A DNA stretch of 64,000 nt from an uncultured Eubacteriales bacterium. Its GTDB lineage: Bacteria > Bacillota > Clostridia > Oscillospirales > Oscillospiraceae. Location: NCBI GenBank assembly GCA_900319465.1, contig ONOL01000005.1:1-64000 (forward strand), written 5' to 3'. This document shows, piece by piece, positions 1 to 8,030 of this stretch (its first letter is position 1; every line of letters begins with the position of its first letter). The notes below the pieces were generated by a model, which ran no database searches, had not been told where the DNA came from, and saw only the letters and a list, made by a program, of their open reading frames with translations. The position numbers and the translations under genes are program-made.

Positions 1-30
1 CCTGGGGAGACGGACTTAAGAATTCTTATG

Positions 31-59
31 TTGTTTTCCCCTGCGACCGCCACTATAAT
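31..59 (+). promoter_or_regulatory. Sigma-A promoter of the surface-protein gene
   Basis: TTGTTT (31-36), a 17-base spacer and a perfect TATAAT (54-59), about 65 bases before the start of the following gene. Confidence 0.75.
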
Positions 60-72
60 GGCATTGTAAGAG

Positions 73-93
73 GTCGAAACGACCGGTTTCGAC
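73..93. promoter_or_regulatory. Inverted repeat in the 5' leader, possible operator
   Basis: GTCGAAAC (73-80) and GTTTCGAC (86-93) form a perfect 8-base dyad around a 5-base centre. It lies just downstream of the transcription start expected from the 31-59 promoter, where a repressor would block. No T-run follows, so it is not a terminator. Confidence 0.4.
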
Positions 94-124
94 AACACCC
101 ACTGACTGATTGAGGTGAATGGAT

Positions 125-3100
125 ATGAAGAAGAATTGGAAAAGCGCGCTGAGTCTCCTGTTCGTTCTGATCTTTATGCTTCAGATCGCAGGCACGACCG
201 CCGGCGCCGACTTTGACGCCTCCGTCACCGGCGGGGAGGCGCTCAGCTTCGCGGTGTATGTTCCCGTCACCGATGAGTTCGGAAACGAGAGTTCCCAGAA
301 GCTCGACGGCGTGAACGTCACGCTGCCGGAAGGACTGAGCCTCGGCCTTCGCCTCGGCGACAATGAGCTGAGCTTCTCCTCCTGGCTGAGCCTCGGCGAT
401 CTGATGCGCGAGGACCTGGTCATCACGCCCCCTGCCCGTTACTATGTGTCGGAGGCCTTCCTTTGCGCCGGCGATCCGGACTCCGTAACGGAACGCGCCA
501 CGCTGGAGGGCGCCGCCGAATGGCCCAGCGGCGAGGCAACGAAGATCACGCTCAAGCACGAGAATTTTATCGACAAGGACACCGGGTACTTTGACGTCTC
601 CCGTCTCTCCAGCGCCGGCTCCGAGTATTCTCTGGTACTGCGGCTCGCGCTGCTGGAGAAGGTGGAGAGCGTTACCGTCTCCTACAGCAGCGGCGAGGTC
701 TATGCCTCCGTCCCCGACACCGTCTGGGGCTCCGCCGGAGACAGCTTTCCCGTCGCCAGCATGACCGGCACCGCCGAGGGCAAGGCCTTTACCGGCTGGC
801 GCCTTACCTACGGCAACGGCTCCGTGTATGACGTAAGCGAAGACAGCCTGATCCAGCCCTACGCGAGCTGCACGCTGGTCGCCCAGTGGGACGACGAGCA
901 CAGTCACAGCTATGACGACGGCGTCGTCACCACCGAGCCCACCTGCACCCAGCCCGGCGTCAAGACCTTCACCTGCTCCGGCTGCAACGGCACATACACC
1001 GAAGAGGTCGCCGCGCTCGGCCACAGCTACACGGACACCGTGATCTCCCCCACCACCGAGGCCGAGGGCTACACCGAGCACGTCTGCTCCCGCTGCGGCG
1101 ACACCTACCGTGACAGCTACGTGGAAAAGCTGCAGACCGAACATACCCACAGCTTTGACGACGGCGTCGTCACCATCGAGCCCACCTGCACCCAGCCCGG
1201 CGTCAAGACCTTCACCTGCTCCGGCTGCAACGGCACATACACCGAAGAGGTCGCCGCGCTCGGCCACAGCTACGGCGACGGCGTCGTCACCACCGAGCCT
1301 ACCTGCACCCAGCCCGGCGTCAAGACCTTCAGCTGCGTCCGCGGCGACGACTCCTACACCGAAGAGGTCGCTGCCCTCGGCCACAGCTACGGCGACGGCG
1401 TCGTCACCACCGAGCCTACCTGCACCCAGCCCGGCGTCAAGACCTTTACCTGCGTCCGCGGCGACGACTCCTACACCGAGGAGATTCCGGCCAAGGGTCA
1501 CGAGTATACGGAAACCGTAGTCGCTCCCACGCTGACTTCTGATGGCTACACGCTTCACGAGTGCAAGAACTGCGATTACAGTTTCCGCGACAACATCGTT
1601 CCCAAGCTCGAGCTCAAGACGCTCCCCGCCCCCACGCTCAGCGACTCCTCCTGGCTGAAAGGCAGCACGGCCGGCCTCACCCTCACCGTGGATTATGACT
1701 TCAGCAAGCTCGATTCCGTCCTGCTCAACGGCGTCAAGCTGGCGCGCGATACCGATTACCTTGCCCGCGAGGGCAGCACCGTCATCGAGCTCAAGCCCGA
1801 GACGCTCGAACGCCAGAACCCCGGCGCCGCCAAGGTGGACGTCGTCTTTACCGACGCCAAGGCCAGCGCGGAGATCACGATTGAGGCTTCCCGCGGTTCC
1901 GTCAAGCAGGATCTGACCGTGCGCGCCAAGGACCGTACCGCCGTTTACAGCGGCGAGACGATCACCGCCAACGAGTATGAAATCGTCAGCGGCAGCCTGC
2001 GCGACGGCGATACGATCACCGCCGAATACGGCGGCGGCTCCGTCAATGTGACGGCCGGCGCGCCGACCATGATCTCCAAGCTCACCATCAAGGACAGCGG
2101 CGGCAACGACGTGACCTCTTCCCACTACAACGTCACCGTCCAGAACGGCAGCGTCGTCGTCTCTGCCCGCAGCCTGACGATCAGCGGCCAGAACGTCGAG
2201 AAGGTCTATGACGGCAAAGCCTTCAACCTCCAGAGCGAGTACGCCTCCCGCATCAGCTCCGACAAGCTGGCGAACCACAGCGTCTCCGTCGGTCTCGCCA
2301 TTTACAAGAACGGCGCGCAGGTCAGCGAGGCCAAGGACGCCGGCAGCTATGACATCATGCTCACGACCTTCGCCATGAAGGAAGGCAGCACCGACGTGAC
2401 CGCCAACTACCGCTTCAACGGCACGCTGCCCGCCAAGCTGGGCACCCTGACGATCACGAACGCCCCTGCGGCGATGATCCCCATCAGCGTTACCGCCAAA
2501 TCCCAGACCTGGACCTATGACGGGCAGACGCACGATTGCCACGAGTACAACCTCTCCGCCGCGCTGCAGGACGGCGACACCATCTCCGTCAGCTTTGACG
2601 CCGCCAGCACCATCACCAACGTCGGCACCGCGGTCAACAAGATCAGCGCCGTCACCATCAAGGACAAGAACGGCAGCGGCATCGCCTTCGCCCTCAACGG
2701 GCAGGGCTCCGGCAAGTACAACGTCACCGTCACCGACGGCACGCTGAAGGTCGATCCCTTCAAGCTGACGCTCACCGCCGTCTCCGCCGAAAAGACCTAC
2801 GACGGCACCGCACTCAAGAACGACAACGTCAAAGCCACCGCGCTCGTCAGCGGGCACAAATTCTCCGTGGTCAAGTTCGCTGTCACCGACAGCCAGGGCA
2901 ACCTGATCAAGAACGGGCCCGTGTCCGTCGGCACCTATACCAAGAAGGTCACCGACGTGACCATCGTCGACAGCAAGAACAACGACGTGACCAAGAACTA
3001 CGACATCACCAAGGTGGACGGCACGCTCAAGGTGCTGCAGGGCAACGGCAGCAACAACACCAAGAGCCCCAAAACCGGCGATGAAAACAACATGATCCTC

Positions 3101-3229
3101 TGGATCGGGCTGCTCGCCGCCTCCGCTCTGGTCGTCCTCGGCCTCGCCGCCTTCCTCTTCTTCAAAAACAAGAAGAAAGAAGCGCCCAAGGCGGCGCCCG
3201 AGAAGCGCGAGCCCCACGAGGATAAGTAA
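125..3229 (+). CDS. Wall-anchored repeat surface protein (CxxC repeats, MBG/YDG modules, SPKTG anchor)
   Basis: About 1034 residues. The start at 125 is preferred to an in-frame ATG at 119 because GAGGTG (112-117) sits 7 bases before 125 but only 1 base before 119. The N-terminus (MKKNWKSALSLLFVLIF...) is a signal peptide. Residues about 260-500 hold six 39-residue units of the type HSYxDGVVTTEPTCTQPGVK, the first with CxxC pairs. The second half carries several beta-rich modules with the T.YDG signature of MBG/YDG surface domains. The C-terminus has SPKTG near residue 981, a hydrophobic helix and KNKKK, like substrates of class B sortase in Clostridioides difficile, but the tail after the helix is unusually long (about 21 residues). 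Likely a surface adhesin or structural protein; the ligand is unknown. Confidence 0.8.
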   Translation: MKKNWKSALSLLFVLIFMLQIAGTTAGADFDASVTGGEALSFAVYVPVTDEFGNESSQKLDGVNVTLPEGLSLGLRLGDNELSFSSWLSLGDLMREDLVITPPARYYVSEAFLCAGDPDSVTERATLEGAAEWPSGEATKITLKHENFIDKDTGYFDVSRLSSAGSEYSLVLRLALLEKVESVTVSYSSGEVYASVPDTVWGSAGDSFPVASMTGTAEGKAFTGWRLTYGNGSVYDVSEDSLIQPYASCTLVAQWDDEHSHSYDDGVVTTEPTCTQPGVKTFTCSGCNGTYTEEVAALGHSYTDTVISPTTEAEGYTEHVCSRCGDTYRDSYVEKLQTEHTHSFDDGVVTIEPTCTQPGVKTFTCSGCNGTYTEEVAALGHSYGDGVVTTEPTCTQPGVKTFSCVRGDDSYTEEVAALGHSYGDGVVTTEPTCTQPGVKTFTCVRGDDSYTEEIPAKGHEYTETVVAPTLTSDGYTLHECKNCDYSFRDNIVPKLELKTLPAPTLSDSSWLKGSTAGLTLTVDYDFSKLDSVLLNGVKLARDTDYLAREGSTVIELKPETLERQNPGAAKVDVVFTDAKASAEITIEASRGSVKQDLTVRAKDRTAVYSGETITANEYEIVSGSLRDGDTITAEYGGGSVNVTAGAPTMISKLTIKDSGGNDVTSSHYNVTVQNGSVVVSARSLTISGQNVEKVYDGKAFNLQSEYASRISSDKLANHSVSVGLAIYKNGAQVSEAKDAGSYDIMLTTFAMKEGSTDVTANYRFNGTLPAKLGTLTITNAPAAMIPISVTAKSQTWTYDGQTHDCHEYNLSAALQDGDTISVSFDAASTITNVGTAVNKISAVTIKDKNGSGIAFALNGQGSGKYNVTVTDGTLKVDPFKLTLTAVSAEKTYDGTALKNDNVKATALVSGHKFSVVKFAVTDSQGNLIKNGPVSVGTYTKKVTDVTIVDSKNNDVTKNYDITKVDGTLKVLQGNGSNNTKSPKTGDENNMILWIGLLAASALVVLGLAAFLFFKNKKKEAPKAAPEKREPHEDK
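905..1615 (+). repeat. 117-base in-frame tandem repeats inside the surface protein
   Basis: Units begin at 905, 1022, 1148, 1265, 1382 and 1499; spacing is 117 bases except one of 126. Units 1, 3, 4 and 5 are nearly identical in DNA, while units 2 and 6 are divergent. Units 4 and 5 replace the SGCNG cysteine pair by VRGDD, so the possible metal- or disulfide-forming pair is being lost within the array. Confidence 0.85.
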
Positions 3230-3248
3230 ACAAGCGTAAACCGATTTG

Positions 3249-3279
3249 AGAGCCGGGGCCTTCGCCCCGGCTCTTTCTT
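3249..3279 (+). terminator. Intrinsic terminator of the surface-protein gene
   Basis: An 11-base perfect stem (3249-3259 with 3264-3274), loop CTTC, followed by a T-rich run (TTTCTT). Confidence 0.85.
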
Positions 3280-3334
3280 CCGCCCTGACCGTTCCCGCGT
3301 GCGGCGGCGGATCGCCGACGCGTCCTGTTTCAAG

Positions 3335-3372
3335 TTGTATTTCTCCCCTTTCTGTGGTATCCTAAGGATACC
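3335..3372 (+). promoter_or_regulatory. Promoter with overlapping dyad, dehydrogenase operon
   Basis: TTGTAT (3335-3340), 17 bases, TATCCT (3358-3363). The -10 is embedded in a perfect dyad GGTATCC-taa-GGATACC (3356-3372), a good position for a repressor site. Confidence 0.5.
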
Positions 3373-3394
3373 TTCAGAAAAGAGAGGAAAGTCT

Positions 3395-4153
3395 ATGAAG
3401 ATCGCCGTGATCACCGGCGCTTCCTCCGGCATGGGGCAGGAATTCGTCTATGCGCTGGACCGTGAGGAGCGCTTCGACGAAATCTGGGTCATTGCCCGGC
3501 GTGAGCATCGGCTGGAAGAGCTCAAAAGCAAATGCCGCAATCCGATCCGCCCCCTCGTCTGGGATCTTGAGAAGCGCGAGAGCCTGTACGCCTACCGGGA
3601 GCTGCTGGAGAAGGAGCGGCCCGAGGTCGCGGTGCTCGTGAACGCCGCGGGCTTCGGCCTCTTCGGTGTGTTCGAAGAGATGGACATGGACCGTCAGCTC
3701 GACATCATAGACCTCAATGCCCGCGCGCTGACCGGGATGTGTTATCTGAGCCTCCCCTATATGAAGGAGGGCGGCCGCATCTGGAACATGGGCTCCATGT
3801 CCTCGTGGCAGCCCGTGCCCTATATCAACGTCTACGGCGCGTCCAAGGCTTACGTGCTCAGCTTCTCCCGCGCGCTCGGCAAGGAGCTGGAGAAGCGCGG
3901 CATCCGCGTGACGGCCGTCTGCCCCGGCTGGATCACCACCGAGTTCTTCGAGCACGCCGTGCACGACGACACGATCCGGTATTACAACCGTTTCTACCCG
4001 CCCGAGCAGGTGATCGCCAAAGCCATGAAGGATATGAAGAAGGGCAAGCCCGTCTCCGTTCTCGGGTTGCCGGAAAGGCTGCAGGTGCAGCTTGTCAAGC
4101 ATCTGCCCACAAGCTTTATTATGAATGCCTGGTGCAAACAGCAGGGAAAGTGA
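3395..4153 (+). CDS. Short-chain dehydrogenase/reductase (SDR)
   Basis: 252 residues, a usual length for classical SDR enzymes. The start at 3395 has AGAGAGG upstream and puts the nucleotide-binding motif TGASSGMG at residues 7-14, where the family has it. NAAG (83-86), a serine cluster (134-137) and the YxxxK pair Y147/K151 complete the catalytic set, so this should be an active NAD(P)-dependent oxidoreductase. The substrate cannot be read from sequence. The downstream small gene follows after 9 bases, with its ribosome site touching this stop codon, indicating one operon and probably coupled translation. Confidence 0.85.
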   Translation: MKIAVITGASSGMGQEFVYALDREERFDEIWVIARREHRLEELKSKCRNPIRPLVWDLEKRESLYAYRELLEKERPEVAVLVNAAGFGLFGVFEEMDMDRQLDIIDLNARALTGMCYLSLPYMKEGGRIWNMGSMSSWQPVPYINVYGASKAYVLSFSRALGKELEKRGIRVTAVCPGWITTEFFEHAVHDDTIRYYNRFYPPEQVIAKAMKDMKKGKPVSVLGLPERLQVQLVKHLPTSFIMNAWCKQQGK

Positions 4154-4162
4154 GGAGCAGCC

Positions 4163-4489
4163 ATGTATCAGCCCAACGACGTCAACAAGGTTCCCGAGGA
4201 AGAGTGGGAGGAATTCAAGAAAAAAGCCGCACAGGACGAGCTGTATTACAGCGGTCCCGGCGATCTGCTGGACACGCCGGAGGGCCGTGCGAAATTCTGC
4301 CGTCTCAATGAATCCGGCGCTTTCCGCAAGCCTGACCCCGCGTATCGCGGCTATTATATCTGGGTCTTTAACAACCAGGGCGAGGGCATGGTGATCAAAA
4401 AGCGCAGCCGTGTCGATCCCCGGCTGATGGAGGACGTGGAATTCAACGCCGAAGGAAACGAGATCAGCCGCTCCTACGAGCCGGCCTGA
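4163..4489 (+). CDS. Small conserved-looking protein, function unknown
   Basis: 108 residues, acidic at both ends, no signal peptide or membrane segment, no family recognised. GAGGAG overlaps the stop codon of the preceding dehydrogenase and the start lies 9 bases beyond it, so the two are co-translated. A long perfect terminator follows directly. Aromatic residues in the middle (GYYIWVFNN) suggest a small folded beta-rich domain. A link to the dehydrogenase is inferred from the operon only. Confidence 0.65.
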   Translation: MYQPNDVNKVPEEEWEEFKKKAAQDELYYSGPGDLLDTPEGRAKFCRLNESGAFRKPDPAYRGYYIWVFNNQGEGMVIKKRSRVDPRLMEDVEFNAEGNEISRSYEPA

Positions 4490-4506
4490 GCCACAGGAAG
4501 CAAGAA

Positions 4507-4555
4507 AATGCCCGGGGGCTGTGAAAACGCGCAGGTTTCACAGCCCCCGGGCATT
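4507..4555. terminator. Bidirectional terminator between convergent genes
   Basis: A 20-base perfect stem (4507-4526 with 4536-4555) around a 9-base loop, between two genes reading towards each other. T/A-rich flanks are short, so termination relies on the very strong stem. Confidence 0.75.
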
Positions 4556-4567
4556 GGCGCAAAGCTT

Positions 4568-5683
4568 TTATTCCAGCGCCCAGGCGATACGCTGCAGGAG
4601 CTTGCGCACCGGCAGGTGTTGCGGGCAAATACGTTCGCACGCGCCGCACTTGACGCAGTCGGAGGCCTTCCCCTTCCCCTCGGTCAGCTTTGCGTACACG
4701 GCCTCGTGATCCGCAGGATCACAGCGCGTGACCGCGTTCATGCAGCCGAAGAGATCCGGGATCGGGATCTGCTTCGGGCAGCCGTCCACGCAATAGCGGC
4801 AGGCAGTGCAGGCGATCAGCCCCTGTCGCCGGAAGATCTCCCGCGCCTCCGCCACAGCCGACTGCTCCGCCTCGTTCAGCGGCACGGGCTCGGCCATAAA
4901 GCTGAGGTTCTCCTCCATCTGCCCGAGGGTGGACATTCCGGAGAGCACCATCATCACGTTCTCAAAGCCCGCGGCAAAGCGGAGGGCATAGCTGGCGCTG
5001 CTTCCGCCTCCGAGCGCCTCAAAACGCCGCTGCGCTTCTTCGGGCAGCTCCGCGAGCCGTCCGCCCTTTACCGGCTCCATAATGATGACGGGCTTGCCGT
5101 GCTTCACCGCCGTCTTATAGACCCTGCGGCTCTGCACGATGGGATCGTCATAGTCCGCGTAATTGAACTGGATCTGGACGCACTCGATCTCCGGATACTC
5201 CGTCAGGATCCTGTCCAGCGTCTCCGCCGAGTCGTGGAAGGAGATGCCCACATGGCGGATCTTCCCCTCCTTTTTCAGAGCAAAAGCCGTCTCATAGGCG
5301 CGGCAGGCCTTGTATGTTTCGTAGTTTTTCGCGTTCTGCGCGTGCATCAGGTAAAAGTCGAAATACTCCACCCCGCAGGCCTCGAGCTGGCTCCGGAAGA
5401 AAGGCCGGATATCCTCCTGCGTCCGGAAGCAGCTTCCGCTGAGCTTATCCGTCAGCACAAAGCGTTCGCGCGGATAGCGGGAAGTCAGGCAGGCCCGCAG
5501 CGCCATCTCGCTCTGGCCGCCGAGGTAGACCTGGGCGGTATCAAAGTAGTTGAGGCCCGCATCCAGAAACGCGTCCACCATCTTTCCGAACTGTTCCCGA
5601 TCCACCGCCTCGCCCCGCATGGGAAGCCTCATGCAGCCGAAACCAAAGCGGCCGCCGATCTCCCCGAAAAAGCGATTTTTCAC
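4568..5683 (-). CDS. Aldo/keto reductase with C-terminal 4Fe-4S ferredoxin-like domain
   Basis: 371 residues from a GTG start at 5683, chosen because AAGGAGGGG lies just upstream and the protein then begins at the barrel (MKNRFFGEIGGRFGFGCMRL). Residues 1-270 are an aldo/keto reductase TIM barrel with the FDTAQVYLGG motif. The C-terminal 80 residues hold CTACRYCVDGCP and CVKCGACERICP, two 4Fe-4S cluster signatures. This fused architecture is widespread in anaerobic Clostridia. Electrons probably pass between the clusters and a carbonyl substrate, but the substrate is unknown. It is divergent from the D-lyxose isomerase with its own promoter. Confidence 0.88.
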   Translation of the reverse strand: MKNRFFGEIGGRFGFGCMRLPMRGEAVDREQFGKMVDAFLDAGLNYFDTAQVYLGGQSEMALRACLTSRYPRERFVLTDKLSGSCFRTQEDIRPFFRSQLEACGVEYFDFYLMHAQNAKNYETYKACRAYETAFALKKEGKIRHVGISFHDSAETLDRILTEYPEIECVQIQFNYADYDDPIVQSRRVYKTAVKHGKPVIIMEPVKGGRLAELPEEAQRRFEALGGGSSASYALRFAAGFENVMMVLSGMSTLGQMEENLSFMAEPVPLNEAEQSAVAEAREIFRRQGLIACTACRYCVDGCPKQIPIPDLFGCMNAVTRCDPADHEAVYAKLTEGKGKASDCVKCGACERICPQHLPVRKLLQRIAWALE

Positions 5684-5707
5684 AACGCACCCCTCCTTTT
5701 TGTTTCC

Positions 5708-5736
5708 ATTATACAAAAACGCCGTTCGCCGCGCAA
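5708..5736 (-). promoter_or_regulatory. Promoter of the aldo/keto reductase gene
   Basis: On the minus strand TTGCGC (5736-5731), 17 bases, TATAAT (5713-5708), about 25 bases before the GTG start. Confidence 0.75.
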
Positions 5737-5744
5737 CCGAAAGA

Positions 5745-5774
5745 TTGACACCCGTATCCCCGTTCGCGTATAAT
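5745..5774 (+). promoter_or_regulatory. Promoter of the D-lyxose isomerase gene
   Basis: Consensus TTGACA (5745-5750), 18 bases, TATAAT (5769-5774). It is divergent from, and 8 bases away from, the reductase promoter, so the two could share a regulator. Confidence 0.85.
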
Positions 5775-5827
5775 AGCAGGGATGATTCGTGCAAACGGAA
5801 AAACACATGACGAGAGGAGACGCGCGC

Positions 5828-6517
5828 ATGAAGCGTTCCGAGATCAACAAAGCCCTGCGCGAGCTGGAGGCGATGTGCAGGGAATACCGCTGCTATCTGC
5901 CCCCCTTCTGCCACTTCACGCCCGAGGACTGGCAGAAGCTCGGCCACGAGTACGACGAAGTGCGGGACTGTATGCTGGGCTGGGACATCACCGATTACGG
6001 CATGGGCGACTTTGACCGTTTCGGCTTTTCCCTCATTACGATCCGCAACGGCAACCGCGCCATGGCGGACAAATACCCCAAGGTCTACGCGGAAAAGCTG
6101 CTGTACCTGAAGGAGGGGCAGTACGCCCCCAACCACTTCCACTGGTTCAAGACCGAGGATATCATCAACCGCGGCGGCGGCAACGTGCTCATCCGGGTCT
6201 ACAACAGCCTGCCGGACGAGTCGATCGACCGCGACTCCCCCGTCACGGTGCATACCGACGGGCGCAGCTACCGCGTTCCCGCCGGCACGCAGATCCGTCT
6301 GACCCCGGGCGAGAGCATCCATATCCAGCAGTTCCTGTACCATGATTTCAGCGTGGAGGAGGGTACGGGGCCGGTTCTGCTGGGTGAAGTGAGCCAGTGC
6401 AACGACGACAATACCGACAACCGCTTCAATCCCGCGGTCGGCCGCTTCCCCGCCATTGAGGAGGACGAACCGCCCTACCGTCTGCTCTGCAACGAATACC
6501 CGCCCGCAAAGGATTGA
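5828..6517 (+). CDS. D-lyxose isomerase family protein (cupin)
   Basis: 229 residues, matching the usual length of D-lyxose ketol-isomerases. The start at 5828 has GAGGAG 8 bases upstream; earlier in-frame ATGs lack a site. The cupin metal centre is visible as H103, H105 and E110 (NHFHWFKTEDI) with H172 (LYHDF). The family interconverts D-lyxose and D-xylulose, and some members use D-mannose/D-fructose. Monocistronic with its own consensus promoter and terminator, which suggests separate control by sugar supply; no dedicated regulator lies beside it. Confidence 0.85.
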   Translation: MKRSEINKALRELEAMCREYRCYLPPFCHFTPEDWQKLGHEYDEVRDCMLGWDITDYGMGDFDRFGFSLITIRNGNRAMADKYPKVYAEKLLYLKEGQYAPNHFHWFKTEDIINRGGGNVLIRVYNSLPDESIDRDSPVTVHTDGRSYRVPAGTQIRLTPGESIHIQQFLYHDFSVEEGTGPVLLGEVSQCNDDNTDNRFNPAVGRFPAIEEDEPPYRLLCNEYPPAKD

Positions 6518-6542
6518 AGCCGAAACGGTCCCCGGACGCAAA

Positions 6543-6586
6543 GCAAGCCGGAGGCGACGAACAGTCGCCCCCGGCTTGCCGTTTTT
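6543..6586 (+). terminator. Terminator of the D-lyxose isomerase gene
   Basis: A two-part stem, GCAAGCCGG (6543-6551) with CCGGCTTGC (6571-6579) and GGCGAC (6553-6558) with GTCGCC (6564-6569), then TTTTT (6582-6586). Confidence 0.85.
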
Positions 6587-6593
6587 GCTTGGT

Positions 6594-7349
6594 TCAGATC
6601 CGCCAGAGCAGCCAGCGCAGCCCCGCCAGAAGCAGCAGGTGCGCCGGGTAAAAGATATAGAAGAAATACTTGCTCTGCCGTCCCCGTTCGCCGTTATACA
6701 GCCGGAACAGGACCAGGTCGGGAGCCGCGGCGAGCTCCAGCGGGCTGGAGAAATACAGCACGCCGAGGCTGCCCAGATCGCGCAGCCAGGGCAGCTTGCG
6801 CAGCAGGTACATCAAGGCGATGACCGTCACGCCCTGCCAGCCGTAGTCCGTATGGCAGAGCTCCGCGATCCAGGCCAGGGCGGCAAGACAGACAAGGCCC
6901 AGAAGCTGCCGCCACCAGGCGGCGCCGAAGTCCTTCTTTTCTGTCAGATACTGCCAGAGCGCAAGGCCGAGAAGGCCGAAGAACAGGGTGAAAAACACAT
7001 TCTGATAGCCGAAATGAAAGACGCTCTTCCGGAACGCAAGGTCAAAAGGAATATCCGACAGGAAGGCAAACACAAACAGCCGCGCAAGGTACTTCTTCAC
7101 GTTCCGCGTATGCTGCAGGCCCTCAACCAGCAGAAAGCAGTAGATCGGGAAAGCAAGCCGCCCGATCCCGCGCAGCACAAGATATTGCTCGTAGCTCACG
7201 GCGCGGATGCCCACGCTCCAGCTTCCTTCAACCAGCACGGCCGTGCAGTGGTCGATGAACATGGAGATCACCGCGACCCATTTGAGCACGCTGCCGGAAA
7301 GTCCCCTCTTTTTCTTTTCGATTTCCACGCCCGTGATCTCCGCTTCCAT
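6594..7349 (-). CDS. TraX-like polytopic membrane protein
   Basis: 251 residues from the ATG at 7349 (AGAGGG 7 bases upstream). The protein is highly hydrophobic with about 6-7 membrane helices. The start LKWVAVISMFIDHCTAVL and the block RGIGRLAFPIYCFLLVEG are typical of the TraX family. TraX of the F plasmid acetylates pilin, but chromosomal Firmicute members have no established role; an acyl-transfer function at the membrane is a guess from the family. No conjugation genes are nearby. It is read from its own promoter and has a leader of about 125 bases. Confidence 0.75.
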   Translation of the reverse strand: MEAEITGVEIEKKKRGLSGSVLKWVAVISMFIDHCTAVLVEGSWSVGIRAVSYEQYLVLRGIGRLAFPIYCFLLVEGLQHTRNVKKYLARLFVFAFLSDIPFDLAFRKSVFHFGYQNVFFTLFFGLLGLALWQYLTEKKDFGAAWWRQLLGLVCLAALAWIAELCHTDYGWQGVTVIALMYLLRKLPWLRDLGSLGVLYFSSPLELAAAPDLVLFRLYNGERGRQSKYFFYIFYPAHLLLLAGLRWLLWRI

Positions 7350-7480
7350 ACCTGCGCCCTCTTTCTGTGGTCTGTTTCTGCTGCTGATCCGGCAGCGAAT
7401 GAAGCCCGGAACCATGCGCCCGATTCCCGGTGCAAGGAAGATACGGCAAAACAGCTTTGCTGTTTCGCCATCCGGTACTC

Positions 7481-7509
7481 ATTATAGCGGAAACGGAAGC
7501 GTATGGCAA
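7481..7509 (-). promoter_or_regulatory. Promoter of the TraX-like gene
   Basis: Minus strand TTGCCA (7509-7504), 17 bases, TATAAT (7486-7481). The leader towards the start at 7349 contains a hairpin, 7445-7455 with 7459-7469, with one mismatch. Confidence 0.8.
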
Positions 7510-7531
7510 GAATCTTCTCTTCCGCCCGTCC

Positions 7532-7975
7532 TTAGGCAGGGCCCGGCTCCCGCGTCATGATCGCCCGCGTCGGGCTCACCGTCTCCGTCACATGAAAGCC
7601 GAGCCGCTCGTAGAGGCGGATCGCGTCGGTGTTGCGCGTAAAGATGTAAAAAAACAGGGGTTTATCGCTCTCGCGCAGGAGCAGCCGCAGCGTGGCCGTG
7701 CCGACGCCGCGGTTCCGGAAGGGCGGCAGGACATAGAGATCGTCCAGCTCCGTCCTCTCCCCTTCGCCGCAGACGCGGACCCAGCCCGCCGTTTCCCCGT
7801 TGCAGAGGATGCGTCGGTATTCACCGATTCGCTTTTGCGTCTTGCGCGCCATCCACGCGAAAACTTCTTTCCTGTCGATGCTCACCAGGTCCTCATAGCG
7901 CTCGATCAGCGCGCGGCTCTGGGCGAGGATGGGCGCAATATCCGTTTCGTCCGCGGGAAGATATGTGATCTCCAT
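7532..7975 (-). CDS. GNAT family N-acetyltransferase
   Basis: 147 residues, a full-length single GNAT domain. The acetyl-CoA pyrophosphate loop is RNRGVGTA (motif A), followed by the C-terminal beta-strand/helix IRLYERLGFH typical of the family. GAGGAAAT precedes the start. It lies downstream of the V-ATPase operon terminator in the same direction and has no clear promoter of its own, so it may be expressed by read-through. The acceptor substrate is unknown. Confidence 0.85.
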   Translation of the reverse strand: MEITYLPADETDIAPILAQSRALIERYEDLVSIDRKEVFAWMARKTQKRIGEYRRILCNGETAGWVRVCGEGERTELDDLYVLPPFRNRGVGTATLRLLLRESDKPLFFYIFTRNTDAIRLYERLGFHVTETVSPTRAIMTREPGPA

Positions 7976-7991
7976 GCTATTTCCTCAATAC

Positions 7992-8024
7992 AAAAACGGT
8001 CCCGCCCGGTTTTCCGGGCGGGAC
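7992..8024 (-). terminator. Terminator of the V-ATPase operon
   Basis: An 11-base perfect stem (7999-8009 with 8014-8024), loop of four bases, with TTTTTG following on the minus strand (7996-7991). Confidence 0.88.
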
Positions 8025-8030
8025 GGATTC

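Noticed and set aside
905..1615. CRISPR-like periodicity
   Set aside because: The 117-base units are in frame, code for a conserved protein repeat and have no unique spacers.
53..3217. Long minus-strand frame opposite the surface protein
   Set aside because: Repetitive Gly/Val/Asp-rich shadow of the plus-strand coding repeats, with no start signal; the plus strand has a signal peptide and an anchor.
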